Source: Parabacteroides sp. PM6-13 (lineage in GTDB: Bacteria > Bacteroidota > Bacteroidia > Bacteroidales > Tannerellaceae). Taken from it: a stretch of DNA of 64,000 bases. Below the pieces are notes generated by a model that saw only the letters and a program-made list of their open reading frames with translations, had not been told where the DNA came from and did not search any database. Shown one piece after another: positions 63,320-64,000 of the stretch. The stretch spans positions 62,001 through 126,000 of the forward strand of contig NZ_JARXWF010000011.1 in the NCBI RefSeq assembly GCF_029892605.1. The letters are read 5' to 3'. Positions within the stretch are counted from its first letter, which is position 1. Each line of letters starts with the position of its first letter. The translations under genes and the position numbers were made by a program.

Positions 63320-64000
63320 ATGAAGAAGTTATGTTTAGCTGCCATGGCCCTATTTGTGCAGATGGCAACCGTAGTGGGGCAAGCGCCTTTCACACCGCAG
63401 TATAACGAAAAAGAGGTTTTCAAAAACGAAGATGTGATCTTCCGCCAGATCGATGCGCACACCTGGGTAGGCTCCGGGCATCTGATGGCCAACGAGTCCT
63501 TGTATCTGATCGAAGGCGACGAGCGTGCTATCCTGATAGACGCGGGCACGAAGATTGCCGACCTGGATAAGATCGTGGCCAAGATCACCTACAAACCGGT
63601 TACGCTGATGGCCACCCATGTACATCCCGACCATACGGGCGAGCCCGTCAACTATTTTCCGGAGATCTATATCAACGCAGGCGATATGGTGAATGTGGCA
63701 CAGATGATGGGCGACTACAAAGGAGAGATCAAATACCTGCGCGATGGCGAGGTGATCGACCTGGGAGGTCGCCAGATAGAGGTGATCTTCACACCGGGAC
63801 ATACACCGGGGTCTACTACCTTTTTCGATAAGGCGGCGGGCTATGGCTTTAGTGGCGACGCGTTCGGATCGGGCAATCTACTGTTGGGCACCAATTTCTC
63901 TACCCTGTTGATCACCTGCCAGCGCACCGGCGAATATATGCAGAAGAACAATATCCGGCATTTATATCCGGGCCATTATATGGGTTCAAACCTGGAAACG
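63320..64000 (+). CDS. Exported metallo-beta-lactamase-fold hydrolase (3' end outside window)
   Basis: The frame is open to the window end, giving 227 residues. A signal peptide (MKKLCLAAMALFVQMATVVG) is followed by the MBL core: YLIEGDERAILIDAGTKIAD, then the zinc-binding MATHVHPDHTGEPVNYFP (HxHxDH, about residue 100), VIFTPGHTPGSTTFFDKA (third His, about residue 160) and GYGFSGDAFGSGNLLLG with the bridging Asp. HLYPGHYMG at the end provides the last His. A start codon at 63309 leads to a stop after four codons and is ignored. The substrate is unknown; it is probably part of the rhamnosidase operon. Confidence 0.85.
   Translation, partial: MKKLCLAAMALFVQMATVVGQAPFTPQYNEKEVFKNEDVIFRQIDAHTWVGSGHLMANESLYLIEGDERAILIDAGTKIADLDKIVAKITYKPVTLMATHVHPDHTGEPVNYFPEIYINAGDMVNVAQMMGDYKGEIKYLRDGEVIDLGGRQIEVIFTPGHTPGSTTFFDKAAGYGFSGDAFGSGNLLLGTNFSTLLITCQRTGEYMQKNNIRHLYPGHYMGSNLET

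Overview
The window looks like a chromosomal segment of a gut member of the Bacteroidales, most likely Parabacteroides or a close relative. The evidence is: Bacteroidetes-type promoters (TTG or TTTG, about 19 bases, then TAnnTTTG); start codons without clear Shine-Dalgarno sequences; a SusC/SusD pair with a DUF6377-type regulator; a sodium-pumping methylmalonyl-CoA decarboxylase cluster; and a surface protein with a type IX secretion (T9SS) C-terminal signal. The genus is inferred from gene content and style only. No insertion sequence, prophage, CRISPR array or rRNA was seen.

Layout. 1-6.6 kb: a tripartite RND efflux operon (TolC-like, adaptor, permease) followed by a small PII-like protein and a membrane protein. 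6.6-10.3 kb: conserved housekeeping genes (rplY/ctc, pth, an S4-domain RNA-binding protein), a membrane protein and a LacI-type regulator. 10.4-11.7 kb: ugd, UDP-glucose dehydrogenase, on the minus strand. 11.8-31.1 kb: an AT-rich surface polysaccharide locus built as two convergent operons. The plus-strand arm has a metallophosphoesterase lipoprotein, an ornithine cyclodeaminase homologue, a Wzy-like polymerase, three glycosyltransferases, a radical SAM/SPASM protein and a CotH-kinase surface protein. The minus-strand arm has Wza and Wzz, a cytidylyltransferase/CobD-like fusion, a Wzx flippase, LicD, an MBOAT O-acyltransferase and its SGNH partner. 31.3-32.8 kb: an S1-domain protein and trmD. 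33.1-37.7 kb: methylmalonyl-CoA epimerase and the Na+-translocating decarboxylase. 37.8-40.3 kb: ApbE, a GT2 enzyme and a DUF4199 protein. 40.37-40.58 kb: SRP RNA and tRNA-Thr in one short transcription unit. 40.6-41.35 kb: a gene-free stretch full of inverted repeats. 41.35-43.4 kb: an Fe-S aldo/keto reductase and a YeiH-type exporter. 43.5-64 kb: a carbohydrate-use region with a CE1-like esterase and GH3 beta-glucosidase on the minus strand, then a DUF6377 regulator, a GH30-like protein, SusC, SusD, two GH78 alpha-L-rhamnosidases, a nucleoside-hydrolase-like protein and an exported metallo-beta-lactamase-fold protein cut by the window end.

How it fits together. The polysaccharide locus carries genes for polymerisation, flipping, chain-length control and export, plus decoration. 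The cytidylyltransferase/CobD-like fusion next to LicD suggests a route that makes a CDP-amino-alcohol and transfers its phospho-amino-alcohol to the glycan. The MBOAT gene contains a nine-cytosine tract that could switch O-acylation on and off. No initiating sugar-phosphate transferase, tyrosine kinase or UpxY/UpxZ-type regulator is visible here. The rhamnosidase region probably serves rhamnose- and glucose-containing glycans or plant glycosides.

The intergenic spaces are unusually rich in self-complementary repeats. Short tandem repeats face their own reverse complement at 5.6, 32.9 and 47.5 kb. There is a 22-bp perfect inverted repeat at 10.3 kb, a family of repeats at 40.7-41.1 kb that resembles REP (repetitive extragenic palindromic) elements, and a TTCTCA/TGAGAA array at 55.9 kb.
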